Below are positions 1 to 5,964 of a stretch of 27,562 bases of DNA, piece by piece (the first letter of the stretch is position 1; the number at the start of each line of letters is the position of its first letter). Source of the DNA: an uncultured Verrucomicrobiota bacterium (GTDB lineage Bacteria > Verrucomicrobiota > Kiritimatiellia > RFP12 > UBA1067). The translations under genes and the position numbers were made by a program. A model generated the notes under the pieces. The model did not search any database. It was not told where the DNA came from and saw nothing but the letters and a program-made list of their open reading frames with translations. The stretch lies in contig CAMPAA010000008.1 in NCBI GenBank assembly GCA_946631345.1, positions 1 through 27,562 on the forward strand, read 5' to 3'.

Positions 1-2235
1 GGGGATGTTTTCGGCGGCTGCCGTGCTGAACGTGCATACGGGCACCGTCACGTTGGCTCCGCTTTCAACGCCTTCCGGATCGATTTCCACCGGCAATTTC
101 CTGTTCGCAGTTTCGATTGCCAGCGGCGCATTCCATTTCCTGTTGAAGTACCCGGCCTCCGTGTTGGCCGGAATCACCATCTTCGTGCCGTCGGCGAACG
201 AGATTGCGAGGCCGTCCGCCGCCGTCTTCGACGAAATCTTCAGCGCGCCGGCGAGGATGTGCAGTTCGTTCGTTTTTGCGACAGGCGCGGTGGCAGTCTG
301 GCCGTCGAGGAAGCGCGCAGAGCCGACGAGCTCAAGAGTGCCCTCGCCGTTCTTTTCAAGAATTCCGGCGTACGTCACCTGATTTGACAGCACAAGCGTC
401 TTGCCGCTCAAGATGTTGAAACGTGCACCGCCTTGTACGAGGATCCCTCTGCCGGAGGCCGGAAATGCGACATTCCCTTGGACAGGAATGAACGGAAAGT
501 CTTTAAGCGTTATGGCTCGGTAGGAGTTTTCCGCATCATTGAACTCGCCGCCCCAGTTGCGCGAATCTGAAAGATAGGTGGAGAAGTTTCGCTGTGTGAA
601 CGTGGCGGAATTCCCTTGCGACTGCCGAATTGTCAATCGCCCATGGAAGTTGGTGTTCATGTGCGCAAGGCTGACTGAGCCGGCACCGTTGTTGTAGTTG
701 CCGATTACAAGATCGCCATCGCCACATACGTCGGCATCAATCGTCAGGAACACTCCGGCCGATACTTCAATCTTCCCGGACAAGGCGAGGACATTGAACT
801 TTTCGGCTTTGTACGTTCTGTTTTTTACGGACGTTCCCCAAGACCGGAAACCGCCGCCCTCGCAGAGGTTGATCGTCTTGAACCGGTAGTTTGCGCCATT
901 TATCGAATATGTGGAGGCGGCTGCTGACAGCGTGGCATCGGGGTAGTTCGCGTCAGACGTGAACGTAAGGGTCTTCTGCGTCAGGTACGTGTAGGCTGAA
1001 TCTGCGGCGGGCGTTTCCTGGTTTGTCCACATCCATCCGTTTCCGGCATCGAACGCGCCCACGCCTACGCTGCCGGACAAATTTGCGTTCGTCATGACAA
1101 CTACATTCGGCGAGGCGAGATAGACATCTTTAGTGCCGTCGCCATTGGCGACCGCCAGCAGTTTCACTGGATAGCCTGATTGTGCGTTGTTTTCGACTTC
1201 CACCTTGACTGCGGAAAGGTCGCCGAGCGCTTCCGCCGCCGTCGCGGCGAGGTGCGCAATCCTGTGCGTGGTGACACCGGTGGGGTTCTCCGGCGTTACG
1301 CCTGCGAGAAAGGGCGTTATGTTCGTGGGAATGGAGATGACGGTATTCGCGTCAAGACTCAGTCGTTCGCTGATGTTCACCACCGGGTTCATGCTTAAAA
1401 CGCCGCCGGTCGTACGGCAGTTGAAATGGAGTTTGCCGCCAACGGAGTCAAGCGCGCCGATCTGCGCTTCGGTTGCGGCGTAACCGGGATTTCTGTAGAA
1501 GAAGCAGCTCGCGCTTTCTTCCACGCGCAGGGTCGCATAGGGCATGTAGTACGAGGCCGCATTGGGGTATGGGCGCGCCTTGAAGTTCCCGCCTTGCAGG
1601 ATCACCATTCCGGGATATGAGGCGAAGGGTGCCGCATCGATGTCACAGAACCAGTTGAAGTTGATGGCGGCGTTGTTGTAGTTCGTGTACGGTCGCGTAA
1701 GGACGAGCACGCTGTCTCTGGAGCCGTTGAATACCGCCTTCAGCATATATGATCGCGTTGATTCGTCGGTGGGCTTGTGGTGGTGGGATATGATGGCGGG
1801 ATTCGCCCCAGTCCCTTGAACCGTCACGCCGCTTAGCGCACCGACGCCGTTAGTCCCGAGAAAGGCAAAGGCCCCCAAGCGGCATTCGGAGCCGCCGAGT
1901 AGCACGAGATCCTGCACATAGGGTCCGTAGATCGTGTCGTTGTTGACCTCTGAGAGGAACGTGCCGCCGATTACAAGCTGTCCGCCCCCCCATGTTTTTG
2001 TGGAGGCAGTCGATGTCCTGCCACTCTGTTGCCAGAGGAGAGCCCCTGTCGGCACGTAGTAGTTGTTCCCGGAACTAGGCTTCTTCCCGTCGGCCCAATT
2101 GCCGGCATTGTTCCATGACTGATTCGCGACGGCATCCTCGCCGCCAAGTCGCACATAGCCGGAGTAGGCGTTGTCCGCGACAGCTGGGAACGCCGCCGCA
2201 AATACAAGCGAACAGAGCAGGACTTCAGTCTTCAT
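1..2235 (-). CDS. Secreted autotransporter-type beta-strand repeat surface protein, C-terminus outside window
   Basis: The frame is open for 745 codons from the ATG at 2235 to the window edge. The start has a good ribosome site (AAGGA, 5 nt before the ATG). Residues 1-20 form a Sec signal peptide with a hydrophobic core ending in AVA before DNAYSG. The rest is rich in Gly, Asn, Thr, Ser and Ala with alternating hydrophobic residues, as in a parallel beta-helix. A stretch at about residues 622-636 (GILEKNGEGTLELVG) matches the autotransporter-associated beta-strand repeat (PATR, TIGR02601 style). No catalytic motif is visible. Proteins of this kind are large, secreted and abundant in PVC bacteria; a C-terminal anchoring or sorting domain would lie beyond the window. 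It is transcribed away from the HU-like gene, with its own promoter. Export to the cell surface is well supported; its ligand and its export route are unknown. Confidence 0.85.
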   Translation of the reverse strand, partial: MKTEVLLCSLVFAAAFPAVADNAYSGYVRLGGEDAVANQSWNNAGNWADGKKPSSGNNYYVPTGALLWQQSGRTSTASTKTWGGGQLVIGGTFLSEVNNDTIYGPYVQDLVLLGGSECRLGAFAFLGTNGVGALSGVTVQGTGANPAIISHHHKPTDESTRSYMLKAVFNGSRDSVLVLTRPYTNYNNAAINFNWFCDIDAAPFASYPGMVILQGGNFKARPYPNAASYYMPYATLRVEESASCFFYRNPGYAATEAQIGALDSVGGKLHFNCRTTGGVLSMNPVVNISERLSLDANTVISIPTNITPFLAGVTPENPTGVTTHRIAHLAATAAEALGDLSAVKVEVENNAQSGYPVKLLAVANGDGTKDVYLASPNVVVMTNANLSGSVGVGAFDAGNGWMWTNQETPAADSAYTYLTQKTLTFTSDANYPDATLSAAASTYSINGANYRFKTINLCEGGGFRSWGTSVKNRTYKAEKFNVLALSGKIEVSAGVFLTIDADVCGDGDLVIGNYNNGAGSVSLAHMNTNFHGRLTIRQSQGNSATFTQRNFSTYLSDSRNWGGEFNDAENSYRAITLKDFPFIPVQGNVAFPASGRGILVQGGARFNILSGKTLVLSNQVTYAGILEKNGEGTLELVGSARFLDGQTATAPVAKTNELHILAGALKISSKTAADGLAISFADGTKMVIPANTEAGYFNRKWNAPLAIETANRKLPVEIDPEGVESGANVTVPVCTFSTAAAENIP

Positions 2236-2263
2236 TTGATTCCTTTTTGTTGGTTGTGTAGAC

Positions 2264-2319
2264 ATGTCGGAGACCTTATTCCGACATCGACCGCGTACTG
2301 TATCACAAGAGTATGTCGG
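2264..2319. repeat. Three ATGTCGG copies around the surface-protein promoter, possible operator
   Basis: ATGTCGG occurs at 2264-2270 and 2313-2319, with an inverted copy CCGACAT at 2281-2287. The first two in sequence form an 8-bp inverted repeat (ATGTCGGA 2264-2271, TCCGACAT 2280-2287) in the predicted 5' leader. The third lies in the spacer between -35 and -10. This arrangement fits a repressor site, or a leader hairpin in the case of the inverted pair. The binding factor is unknown. Confidence 0.35.
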
Positions 2320-2325
2320 TGTCAA
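2297..2325 (-). promoter_or_regulatory. Sigma70-type promoter of the surface-protein gene
   Basis: Read on the minus strand there is a perfect -35 TTGACA (2320-2325), a 17-bp spacer, and a -10 TACAGT (2297-2302) preceded by TTGTGA. This resembles the TTGTGG-TATAAT motif seen at several other promoters in the window. Transcription would start near 2290, giving a leader of about 55 nt before the ATG at 2235. Confidence 0.6.
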
Positions 2326-2329
2326 CGAA

Positions 2330-2733
2330 AAAAGGAAACAAAGGCACACAGAGCAGTTGGAACGAATGGAAAAGAGCCTAATCGCGGTCATCATAAGGCA
2401 ATCTGTAGTTAGCGCATAAACTTTTGTCAGGGACAAGATTCTCTGGCGTAATAACCTCTCCTAATGTTGCGCTATGTACCACAGTGTTCACCGCGTTCAA
2501 GAAAGATGCGCATATGATAATATTTTGCCGTTGATTTGTGGAAGTAAGCTAACGAATCTGAATATTTCGCCTATATGACGATGTCAGATTCGCAGCGGCA
2601 CGCCAATGGTGGGCTTATAAACGGCCGCGTGGGGGTGCTGCGATGCTTGTGTGCGGGGTGGGAAGCTTTGGGCAGAGCGAAGGAAGGCTGATGGCAGAGG
2701 AGATGGTATTTGAGGGCAGTAGGCTTGCAACAA
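2330..2733. other. Gene-poor AT-rich intergenic stretch
   Basis: No convincing gene is seen in about 400 bases. It holds an imperfect long hairpin: CGAATCTGA (2553-2561) pairs with TCAGATTCG (2584-2592), flanked by GCT and AGC; no T-run follows, so it is not a standard terminator. On the minus strand, 2548 down to 2378 is a 56-codon stop-free stretch without an ATG that ends in TAG. Its translation has an ordinary protein-like composition and may be the tail of a decayed gene. A 40-codon plus-strand ORF at 2643-2765 has no clear ribosome site. The composition is clearly more AT-rich than the flanking genes, suggesting old insertion or decay. Confidence 0.4.
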
Positions 2734-2901
2734 TATGGTCAGATCAAATAATACTTATCGTCTGACGATATTATATTTATCGTCAGACCATATTTGAATT
2801 ATGGTCAGACGATAAACAACATATCGTCAGACCATAATCATAATATCGTCAGACGAAAAATACAATAAAGTCAGACCATAATGTTGTATTGCCAGACGCA
2901 G
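2734..2901 (+). repeat. Array of eight 15-bp palindromes at 22-bp intervals
   Basis: The consensus is TATSGTCAGACSATA, an odd-length palindrome. Units start at 2734, 2756, 2778, 2800, 2822, 2844, 2866 and 2887, with central bases at 2741, 2763, 2785, 2807, 2829, 2851, 2873 and 2894. The step is exactly 22 bp six times and then 21 bp. Unit 2 (TATCGTCTGACGATA) is perfect; units 1, 6, 7 and 8 are less exact. The 7-bp spacers (TAATACT, TTATATT, TTTGAAT, AACAACA, ATCATAA, AATACAA) are AT-rich but unrelated to one another. This argues for selection on sites at fixed spacing rather than recent tandem duplication. The last unit sits between the -35 and -10 of the HU-like gene's promoter. It is best read as a phased array of protein-binding sites. 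Confidence 0.85.
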
Positions 2902-2912
2902 TATGCTATACT
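2884..2912 (+). promoter_or_regulatory. Sigma70-type promoter of the HU-like gene, overlapped by array unit 8
   Basis: The -35 is TTGTAT (2884-2889), followed by a 17-bp spacer and the -10 TATACT (2907-2912). Predicted start is near 2919, with a leader of about 32 nt. Palindrome 8 (2887-2901) overlaps the -35 and fills most of the spacer; unit 7 ends 3 bp before the -35. A protein bound there would compete with RNA polymerase. Confidence 0.6.
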
Positions 2913-2950
2913 ATCAGCCACAACGAGTAACAGCATCAGGGAGAAAAGCA

Positions 2951-3733
2951 ATGCCAGTCAGAGATCAGCACGCGGCGAGACCCCGCTACAAGCTGCGGGA
3001 GGTTGTACTCCCCGGCAAGAGCGAGCCGGAGAAGGGGAAATACCGGGCCATAGTCACGGAGCGCGGAAGCTACGGCACGGAACAGGTGGTTGACGAGATG
3101 CTCGACTATTCCAGCCTCAGGCTTTCGCCGCACATGGTCGAGTCGGTCGTGAACGGCGTGATGGAGTCCATGATAAAGCACACGCTTTCGGACGGCATCA
3201 CCCGCAAGTTCGGGGACTATTTCGCCGTCCGGCTGGAGGTGAAGGGGACGTTTGACGAGGAGGATGCGGCGTTCGACCCGAAGAAGCACGCGGTGAAGGT
3301 TGTTCTCGTGCCGCTGAAACGCTTCCGCAAGGCGGTGGAGACGAAGCGCCCCCAGAACAAGGTGAAGCCGCCCCGCGCGCTGATGACCGAGATACGCGGC
3401 GAGAGCTCGGCGGCGGATTGCGTGAAGTTCGGCGAGAACATCGTCATCACGGGCCGCGACCTGACTGTTGTAGACATGGGCAACCAGGTTGACGTGTGGA
3501 TGTACGACAAGAACGGCGTGATGAGGTCCGACTGCTGGTGCATCAGCGACATGATCGAGCATACGCCCACGCGCATCGTCGTGCCGTTTCCGCGCAGCTT
3601 CAAGAAGAGCGATTTCAATCCGAACAGTTCCCGGAACACGCTGCAATTCGAGTTCATCACCGACAGCGGCAAGAAAAGCGGCCCGGTGCGCCGCATCACG
3701 TACAAGCATCTGGTCTCGGTCGACATCGGCTGA
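2951..3733 (+). CDS. HU-like DNA-binding protein with C-terminal Ig-like DUF4469-type domain
   Basis: The protein has 260 residues. The ATG at 2951 is preferred over the in-frame ATG at 2903, because GGGAGA lies about 6 nt before it and 2903 falls inside the promoter. The N-terminal part (about residues 10-125) reads like the HU-DNA_bdg family: a start resembling KLREVVLPGK, helices with GYGTEQ-like and LSPHMVESVVNGVMES segments, then the strands of a beta-arm (FGDYFAVRLEVKGTF). The C-terminal part (about residues 130-255) has short strands and an ITGRDLTVVD segment, as in the Ig-like DUF4469 domain. This two-domain form is common in Bacteroidetes and PVC genomes, often in several copies; its role is not established. 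It probably binds or bends DNA. The palindrome array directly upstream makes autoregulation a reasonable idea, but HU-fold proteins usually bind with little sequence preference. Confidence 0.8.
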   Translation: MPVRDQHAARPRYKLREVVLPGKSEPEKGKYRAIVTERGSYGTEQVVDEMLDYSSLRLSPHMVESVVNGVMESMIKHTLSDGITRKFGDYFAVRLEVKGTFDEEDAAFDPKKHAVKVVLVPLKRFRKAVETKRPQNKVKPPRALMTEIRGESSAADCVKFGENIVITGRDLTVVDMGNQVDVWMYDKNGVMRSDCWCISDMIEHTPTRIVVPFPRSFKKSDFNPNSSRNTLQFEFITDSGKKSGPVRRITYKHLVSVDIG

Positions 3734-3781
3734 CTGCGGCAGGCGTCGATCTCGGCCCTGAATATCGCCCGAAAAACCAGC

Positions 3782-3857
3782 CTAACTTGCCTTAGGGTAT
3801 AAAAGTTAGTCATGGCTATTGACTGCGCGGGCGCGATGTGTTATACTGTGCTAACTT
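3782..3857. repeat. Three CTAACTT copies around the second promoter, possible operator
   Basis: CTAACTT occurs at 3782-3788 and 3851-3857, with an inverted copy AAGTTAG at 3803-3809. The first two form a 7-bp inverted repeat with a 14-nt gap just upstream of the -35; the third covers the predicted transcription start. Such placing suits a repressor that spans the promoter, perhaps by looping. No regulator is encoded beside it apart from the HU-like protein. Confidence 0.35.
3819..3847 (+). promoter_or_regulatory. Near-consensus sigma70-type promoter of the flavodoxin operon
   Basis: TTGACT (3819-3824), a 17-bp spacer and TATACT (3842-3847), with TGTG just upstream of the -10. Predicted start is near 3854, inside a CTAACTT copy. 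This is the strongest-looking promoter in the window and would drive the four genes up to 5810. Confidence 0.7.
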
Positions 3858-3878
3858 TTTTTGAGGAAAGTCAGGCAC

Positions 3879-4499
3879 ATGAACGGCGCGGAGAACAGGA
3901 TAGACGGGCGGCACCGCAAGGAGCTGCTGGAGTTCCTTCTGGTGAAGACGGCGGCGGTTCGGCAGGGCGTGAAGCCCGCCGAGCTGCTGCGCGTAAGGCG
4001 CTGCTACGAGGGCGTAAACTCCGAGGGCCTGCACGTGTGCCTGTACCGGAGCGACATCTACGGAATACTGCGCCTCGACTACATCGAGCTGATGGTGGAG
4101 GAGCGCAGTTCTCTGGTGCTCTTCTACAACCCGGGCAAGCTCGCCGCCACGCTTTCCGACAGGCGGAGCCGCAGATGGCTGACGCGACTCGGCTATCCTG
4201 AAGATGCCACGCCAGACGGACTTCTCGCCGAGCTGCGCAGCAGGGCCGAGTGCGGAAGGATACCGCATGAGGTGGGGGTGTTCATCGGCTATCCGCTCAA
4301 GGACGTGGTGGGATTCATGCGGCACATCCCCGCCACGCCGATACACCGCGGCGCATGGCGCGTATATGGCGGCGCCGACGAGTCGCAGGCGCGGATGCGG
4401 CTGTACGAGCATGCGGAAAACGAGGCGCGCGCCTTGCTGAGGCGCGCGGAGGACGTAACGGAATTCATCGACAGGATTTCCCTGAAAAGGGCAAGCTGA
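3879..4499 (+). CDS. DUF3793 family protein
   Basis: The protein has 206 residues. The ATG at 3879 is chosen over an in-frame TTG at 3861 because TGAGGAAAG lies just before it and the TTG has no ribosome site. The segment at about residues 125-145, containing PHEVGVFIGYPLKDVVGFM, is the hallmark of DUF3793, a family of cytoplasmic proteins known mainly from anaerobic Firmicutes. The segments LVLFYNP and a C-terminal WRVYGGADESQARMRLYEH also agree with it. There is no signal peptide or membrane segment. Its biochemical role is unknown. In clostridia it is recalled next to flavodoxin and iron genes; here too it is followed 20 nt later by a flavodoxin, so a role in flavodoxin-dependent iron or heme metabolism is inferred. 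It is the first gene of the operon. Confidence 0.8.
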   Translation: MNGAENRIDGRHRKELLEFLLVKTAAVRQGVKPAELLRVRRCYEGVNSEGLHVCLYRSDIYGILRLDYIELMVEERSSLVLFYNPGKLAATLSDRRSRRWLTRLGYPEDATPDGLLAELRSRAECGRIPHEVGVFIGYPLKDVVGFMRHIPATPIHRGAWRVYGGADESQARMRLYEHAENEARALLRRAEDVTEFIDRISLKRAS

Positions 4500-4519
4500 A
4501 AAAGAAAGGAAACAAAGAA

Positions 4520-4948
4520 ATGGACAAAGTACACGTAATCTACGGAAGCACTACCGGAATGACCGAGGCAGTCGCCGGCAAGATCGCCCAGGCGCTTGGT
4601 GCGACGGCAATCAACATCAACTCCGCCGACGCAGCGGCGTTCGACGCGGAAATGCTCGTGCTCGGCTCATCCACGTGGGGCGTAGGCGACCTGCAGGACG
4701 ACTGGGCGGCGCAGCTCGACTCCGTGAAGGCCAACTTCGCCGGGAAGAAGGTCGCGGTGTTCGGGCTTGGCGATTCGCAGGGCTTCGCGGACTCGTTCTG
4801 CGTTGCGGCGGACACCATCGCCAACGCCGCCAAGGAGGCCGGAGCTACGCTTGTGGGCGAGGTCCTCAAGCTCGACGACACCAACGAGGCCGACCAGACG
4901 GACGCCAAGATCGCTACGTGGGTCGAGACGCTCAAGGCCGCACTCTGA
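4520..4948 (+). CDS. Short-chain flavodoxin
   Basis: A 142-residue FMN-binding electron carrier. The start is the ATG at 4520, with AAAGGA 9 nt upstream; longer in-frame starts run into the DUF3793 gene. Near the N-terminus the FMN-phosphate loop is YGSTTGMTE. The loop around residues 52-64 (SSTWGVGDLQDDW) supplies an aromatic residue next to the flavin, and GLGDSQGFADSFC forms the 90s loop. The length fits short-chain flavodoxins without the extra loop. In anaerobes flavodoxins replace ferredoxin under iron limitation and can reduce radical SAM enzymes. It lies between DUF3793 and a second flavodoxin-fold protein, in an operon about 13 kb from a radical SAM heme enzyme, a plausible client. 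Confidence 0.93.
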   Translation: MDKVHVIYGSTTGMTEAVAGKIAQALGATAININSADAAAFDAEMLVLGSSTWGVGDLQDDWAAQLDSVKANFAGKKVAVFGLGDSQGFADSFCVAADTIANAAKEAGATLVGEVLKLDDTNEADQTDAKIATWVETLKAAL

Positions 4949-4957
4949 GGTCTTAAG

Positions 4958-5527
4958 GTGAAGGCTGCAGTCGTATATTCAACGCTCACCGGCAACACGA
5001 AGAAGGTTGCGGAGGCGTTCTGCGCGGGGCTCGGCGAGGGGGCTGAGCTTTTCGACGTGGCGAACGCCCCAGATCCGGCGGCGTTCGACCTCGTGGCCGT
5101 GGGCTTCTGGGTGGATCGGGGCCATCCCGACCAGAAGTCCATGGACTACATGAAGAGGATATCTGGCAAGAAGGTGTTCTCCTTCTTCACGCTCGGCGCA
5201 AAGCCGAAGTCGGCGCATGCGTTCAAGTGCGCCTACACGGCCGCCACCTACTATGGCTCGGGCTGCGAGCAGATCGGTTCGTGGCACTGCCAGGGCGCGA
5301 TCGACCCGAAGCTCATCGAGCAGATGCGCAAGATGCCGAAGGTGCCCGGCAACCCCCACGCCGCCACGCCGGAGACGGAGGCCCGCTGGGCCGCCGCCGC
5401 CAGCCATCCCGACGCCGAGGACATCGCCGCCGCGACCGAGGCCGCCAAAGCCGTTCGCCAGATCGTGACGGGCGAGGATCCCTACGCGGAACTCAAGGCC
5501 AAGCTCAAGGCCGAAGGGAAAATATAG
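4958..5527 (+). CDS. Flavodoxin-domain protein of the BilS/HmuF (Flavodoxin_3) type
   Basis: A 189-residue protein with a GTG start at 4958; GAGG at 4947-4950 overlaps the stop of the previous gene and lies 7 nt before it. The N-terminus AAVVYSTLTGNTKKVAEAF is a flavodoxin phosphate loop (S-T-L-T-G-N-T). VAVGFWVDRGHPD, FFTLGAKPKS and the C-terminal PHAATPETEARWAAAASHP match, from memory, the flavodoxin-like family that includes BilS of bilirubin reductase operons and HmuF of the Fusobacterium heme operon. It is therefore probably an FMN protein feeding electrons into tetrapyrrole breakdown. No BilR-like reductase is in the window, but a HutW-type enzyme lies downstream. The residues after the fold are Ala- and Lys-rich. 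Family level is fairly sure; the partner is inferred. Confidence 0.8.
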   Translation: MKAAVVYSTLTGNTKKVAEAFCAGLGEGAELFDVANAPDPAAFDLVAVGFWVDRGHPDQKSMDYMKRISGKKVFSFFTLGAKPKSAHAFKCAYTAATYYGSGCEQIGSWHCQGAIDPKLIEQMRKMPKVPGNPHAATPETEARWAAAASHPDAEDIAAATEAAKAVRQIVTGEDPYAELKAKLKAEGKI

Positions 5528-5564
5528 AAGACCAGAAAACCCGGAAGGCTGGAAAAAGAAAGCC

Positions 5565-5810
5565 ATGGCAGCAGATAAATCCATACTTGAGACACCGGCG
5601 GTGAAGAAGCTCAAGGCGCGCCTCAATGCGCTTCTCGACGAGTACCTTCTCCACGACGGCTGGGGCCATCTCGAGATGGATATGCGCATACTTGCGCGAC
5701 ACCAGAAGGAAGTCGTCATTCGCGCGGGGCGCGAATACCGCTTTGTGGTGGATTTCCAGAACACGAAAAGCGCCGGAGAGCCGGCACCGATTTCAACCGT
5801 TGCCCCTTAA
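5565..5810 (+). CDS. Small conserved-looking protein of unknown function
   Basis: An 81-residue protein, 37 nt after the flavodoxin-domain gene and probably in the same operon. The ribosome site is weak (AAGAAAG before the ATG). The first 30 residues predict an amphipathic helix (AVKKLKARLNALLDEYLLHDGW). A strand-rich core follows: HLEMDMRILARHQKEVVIRA and then REYRFVVDF. The tail is Pro/Ala/Thr-rich. It has no signal peptide, cysteine cluster or membrane segment. The pattern helix-DGWG-strand-KEV-strand-REYRFVV looks like a real family, but I cannot name it. Its place suggests an accessory role in the flavodoxin operon. The stop codon lies in the loop of a small hairpin (CCCCT/AGGGG, 5803-5819) without a T-run. 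Confidence 0.6.
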   Translation: MAADKSILETPAVKKLKARLNALLDEYLLHDGWGHLEMDMRILARHQKEVVIRAGREYRFVVDFQNTKSAGEPAPISTVAP

Positions 5811-5841
5811 GGATAGGGGAACGCAATCTAAAAGGCAAACG

Positions 5842-5864
5842 CCCGGCGCCGGACGGCGCACGGG
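5842..5864 (+). other. GC-rich hairpin upstream of the first pilin gene
   Basis: CCCG-GCGCC (5842-5850) pairs with GGCGC-A-CGGG (5855-5864) around a GGAC loop. There is no T-run, so it is not a typical terminator; it may mark mRNA processing between the flavodoxin and pilus genes. I see no clear promoter in 5811-5960. Confidence 0.35.
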
Positions 5865-5868
5865 AATC

Positions 5869-5964
5869 ATGAACGAGGCGGGTGGGCCGCCCAAAGGAAA
5901 GGAAAACAGCACGGCAGGTCACGCATTCCGCGCGACCGCCAAAAAAGAAAGAAGAAAACAATGA
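5869..5964 (+). CDS. Possible 31-residue leader peptide, ATGA-coupled to the first pilin
   Basis: A small ORF whose TGA (5962-5964) overlaps the pilin start ATG (5961) as ATGA, the same coupling used at other junctions in this cluster. The product would be hydrophilic and basic, ending in KKERRKQ. GGGA lies only 3 nt before its ATG, so initiation may be weak. The ORF may be accidental, but the overlap with a highly expressed type of gene that itself has only a weak ribosome site makes coupling worth noting. Confidence 0.25.
   Translation: MNEAGGPPKGKENSTAGHAFRATAKKERRKQ

Noticed and set aside
2643..2765. 40-codon ORF before the array
   Set aside because: No clear ribosome site or promoter, and it ends inside the palindrome array.
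2734..2901. CRISPR array
   Set aside because: Units are 15-bp palindromes with 7-bp AT-rich gaps; CRISPR repeats and spacers are each over 20 bp, and no cas gene is present.
2734..2901. Plasmid replication iterons
   Set aside because: Spacing fits iterons, but no Rep, Par or partition gene is in the window and the surroundings look chromosomal. Kept only as an analogy.
2735..2901. Insertion sequence end or transposon remnant
   Set aside because: No transposase, no terminal inverted repeat pair and no target duplication seen around the array.
2936..3709. Long antisense ORF opposite the HU-like gene
   Set aside because: Low-complexity Arg/His/Leu-rich product typical of the shadow of a high-GC gene; the plus-strand reading has family features, promoter and ribosome site.
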